The notes beneath the pieces are model-generated. The model saw only the letters and a list, made by a program, of their open reading frames with translations, was not told the origin of the DNA and searched no databases. DNA of 64,000 nucleotides from Clostridiales bacterium Firm_11 (lineage in GTDB: Bacteria; Bacillota; Clostridia; Christensenellales; Aristaeellaceae). Numbering within the stretch: position 1 is the stretch's first letter; each line of letters starts with the position of its first letter. Location of the stretch: positions 4,230-68,229 of the forward strand of contig LVAQ01000008.1 of NCBI GenBank assembly GCA_001604105.1. The letters are read 5' to 3'. Positions 63,509 through 64,000 of this stretch are shown in pieces. A program made the translations under genes and the position numbers.

Positions 63509-63930
63509 CCAACCGTCGCGTGATTGCGCTGGATGTGGGGGATGTTCGCTTCGGCGTTGCCTTGAGCGATGAAACCCGCACCATCGCCCAGCCGCTGGAA
63601 GTATACAAGCGCGTAGGCTATGGGCCGGACAGCCGCTATGTGCTTGCTTTGTGCGAGCGTTATGCAACAAAGGATGTGCTTGTGGGGCTTCCGCTGAACA
63701 TGGATGGCACCCGGGGCGCGCAGGCCGAGAAAGCCGTTGCATTTGGCGATGTGCTGGCAGCCGCGGGGCTGAACGTTTTTTATCTGGATGAACGCATGAC
63801 GACCATTACCGCCGAACGCGCGTTGATCGATGGCGGAGTACGCCGCGAGAACCGCCGTCAATATGTAGATAAGCTCGCCGCCGCCGTGATTTTGGAACAG
63901 TGGCTGCGCAAAGAACAGAATCATCAATAA
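63505..63930 (+). CDS. ruvX: RuvX/YqgF-type nuclease-fold protein
   Basis: The 141-residue protein has the YqgF RNase H-like fold: [16 protein letters not shown] at the N-terminus, [15 protein letters not shown] and [12 protein letters not shown], and an acidic Asp near the C-terminus ([14 protein letters not shown]). Members are proposed Holliday junction resolvases and rRNA 5'-processing factors. The start is TTG at 63505, overlapping the ireB stop by four bases, with GAGG eight bases upstream. A gene follows in the same operon at the window edge. Confidence 0.9.
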   Translation: MTNRRVIALDVGDVRFGVALSDETRTIAQPLEVYKRVGYGPDSRYVLALCERYATKDVLVGLPLNMDGTRGAQAEKAVAFGDVLAAAGLNVFYLDERMTTITAERALIDGGVRRENRRQYVDKLAAAVILEQWLRKEQNHQ

Positions 63931-63967
63931 ACATGGTGCCGCCCAAACGGCCAAAGGAGAATCTCCC

Positions 63968-64000
63968 ATGCCTGATCAGGATAAGCCAAACACGCCCGCG
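63968..64000 (+). CDS. Start of a further gene in the ireB-ruvX operon (cut by window end)
   Basis: Only eleven codons (MPDQDKPNTPA) are present. AAAGGAGA precedes the ATG at 63968 and the gap to ruvX is short. In many Bacillota this position holds the DUF1292/YrzB gene, but the residues seen here are too few to test that. Confidence 0.5.
   Translation, partial: MPDQDKPNTPA

Overview
The window is a chromosomal segment of a G+C-rich, low-redundancy Bacillota genome, most likely class Clostridia. The signs are a T-box-controlled isoleucyl-tRNA synthetase of the long type, a ylmE-sepF-yggT-ylmH-divIVA division cluster, the ireB-ruvX pair followed by a third start codon, a SigB-type sigma factor with an anti-sigma gene, an Lsa-type ABC-F protein, and strong Shine-Dalgarno sites throughout. 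I see no rRNA, tRNA, transposase, integrase, phage gene or CRISPR array. About three quarters of the genes lie on the minus strand. Several starts are TTG or GTG preceded by good ribosome binding sites (secA, sepF, ruvX, ireB and others).

Layout. 1-10 kb: an iron-dependent alcohol dehydrogenase is divergent from a MerR regulator, and an AdhR-type operator sits in a 19-bp-spacer promoter. Next come a membrane protein plus von Willebrand lipoprotein pair, an orphan NrdD-C-terminal-like protein, a secreted Pro/Thr-rich protein, a 160-bp tandem repeat block and a GH94 phosphorylase. 10-20 kb: an ABC-F protein whose leader has a three-codon uORF and a terminator, xpt, an E2-like acyltransferase, a metallophosphoesterase, two acyltransferase-fold proteins (one fused to a large membrane domain) and a multi-pass membrane protein. 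21-30 kb: a hydrolase, a GntR/FCD regulator, a Cys-rich zinc-knuckle protein, tsaD, a Lit/DUF1461-like membrane protein, prfB and secA. 30-36 kb: an apparent operon of DUF454, a membrane protein, catalase and PerR, then a 119-bp alternating tandem repeat, hydantoinase and nagB. 36-45 kb: mutT, tgt, an RluA-type pseudouridine synthase, an rRNA methyltransferase-like gene, ileS with its T-box, and rlmA.

45-57 kb holds a 212-bp repeat block and the division cluster. Two proteins of that cluster carry unusual low-complexity tandem repeats: SepF has a 16-residue-repeat tail and the HlyD-like adaptor a repeat-rich N-terminus. These are followed by sigma factor and anti-sigma genes, a TSUP transporter, a GT-C-like membrane protein and aspartokinase. 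57-64 kb: a GNAT/TM2 pair, a CapA-like protein, an Lrp-aminotransferase pair, formate-tetrahydrofolate ligase and the start of the ireB-ruvX operon.

The most notable items are the ABC-F attenuation leader, the AdhR-type switch, the repeat-expanded SepF and adaptor pair, the anti-sigma factor with degenerate ATP-binding boxes, the two acyltransferase-like proteins without the usual catalytic Asp, and a dispersed family of GC-rich repeats sharing one core. All functional calls come from reading motifs by eye; no database search was possible.
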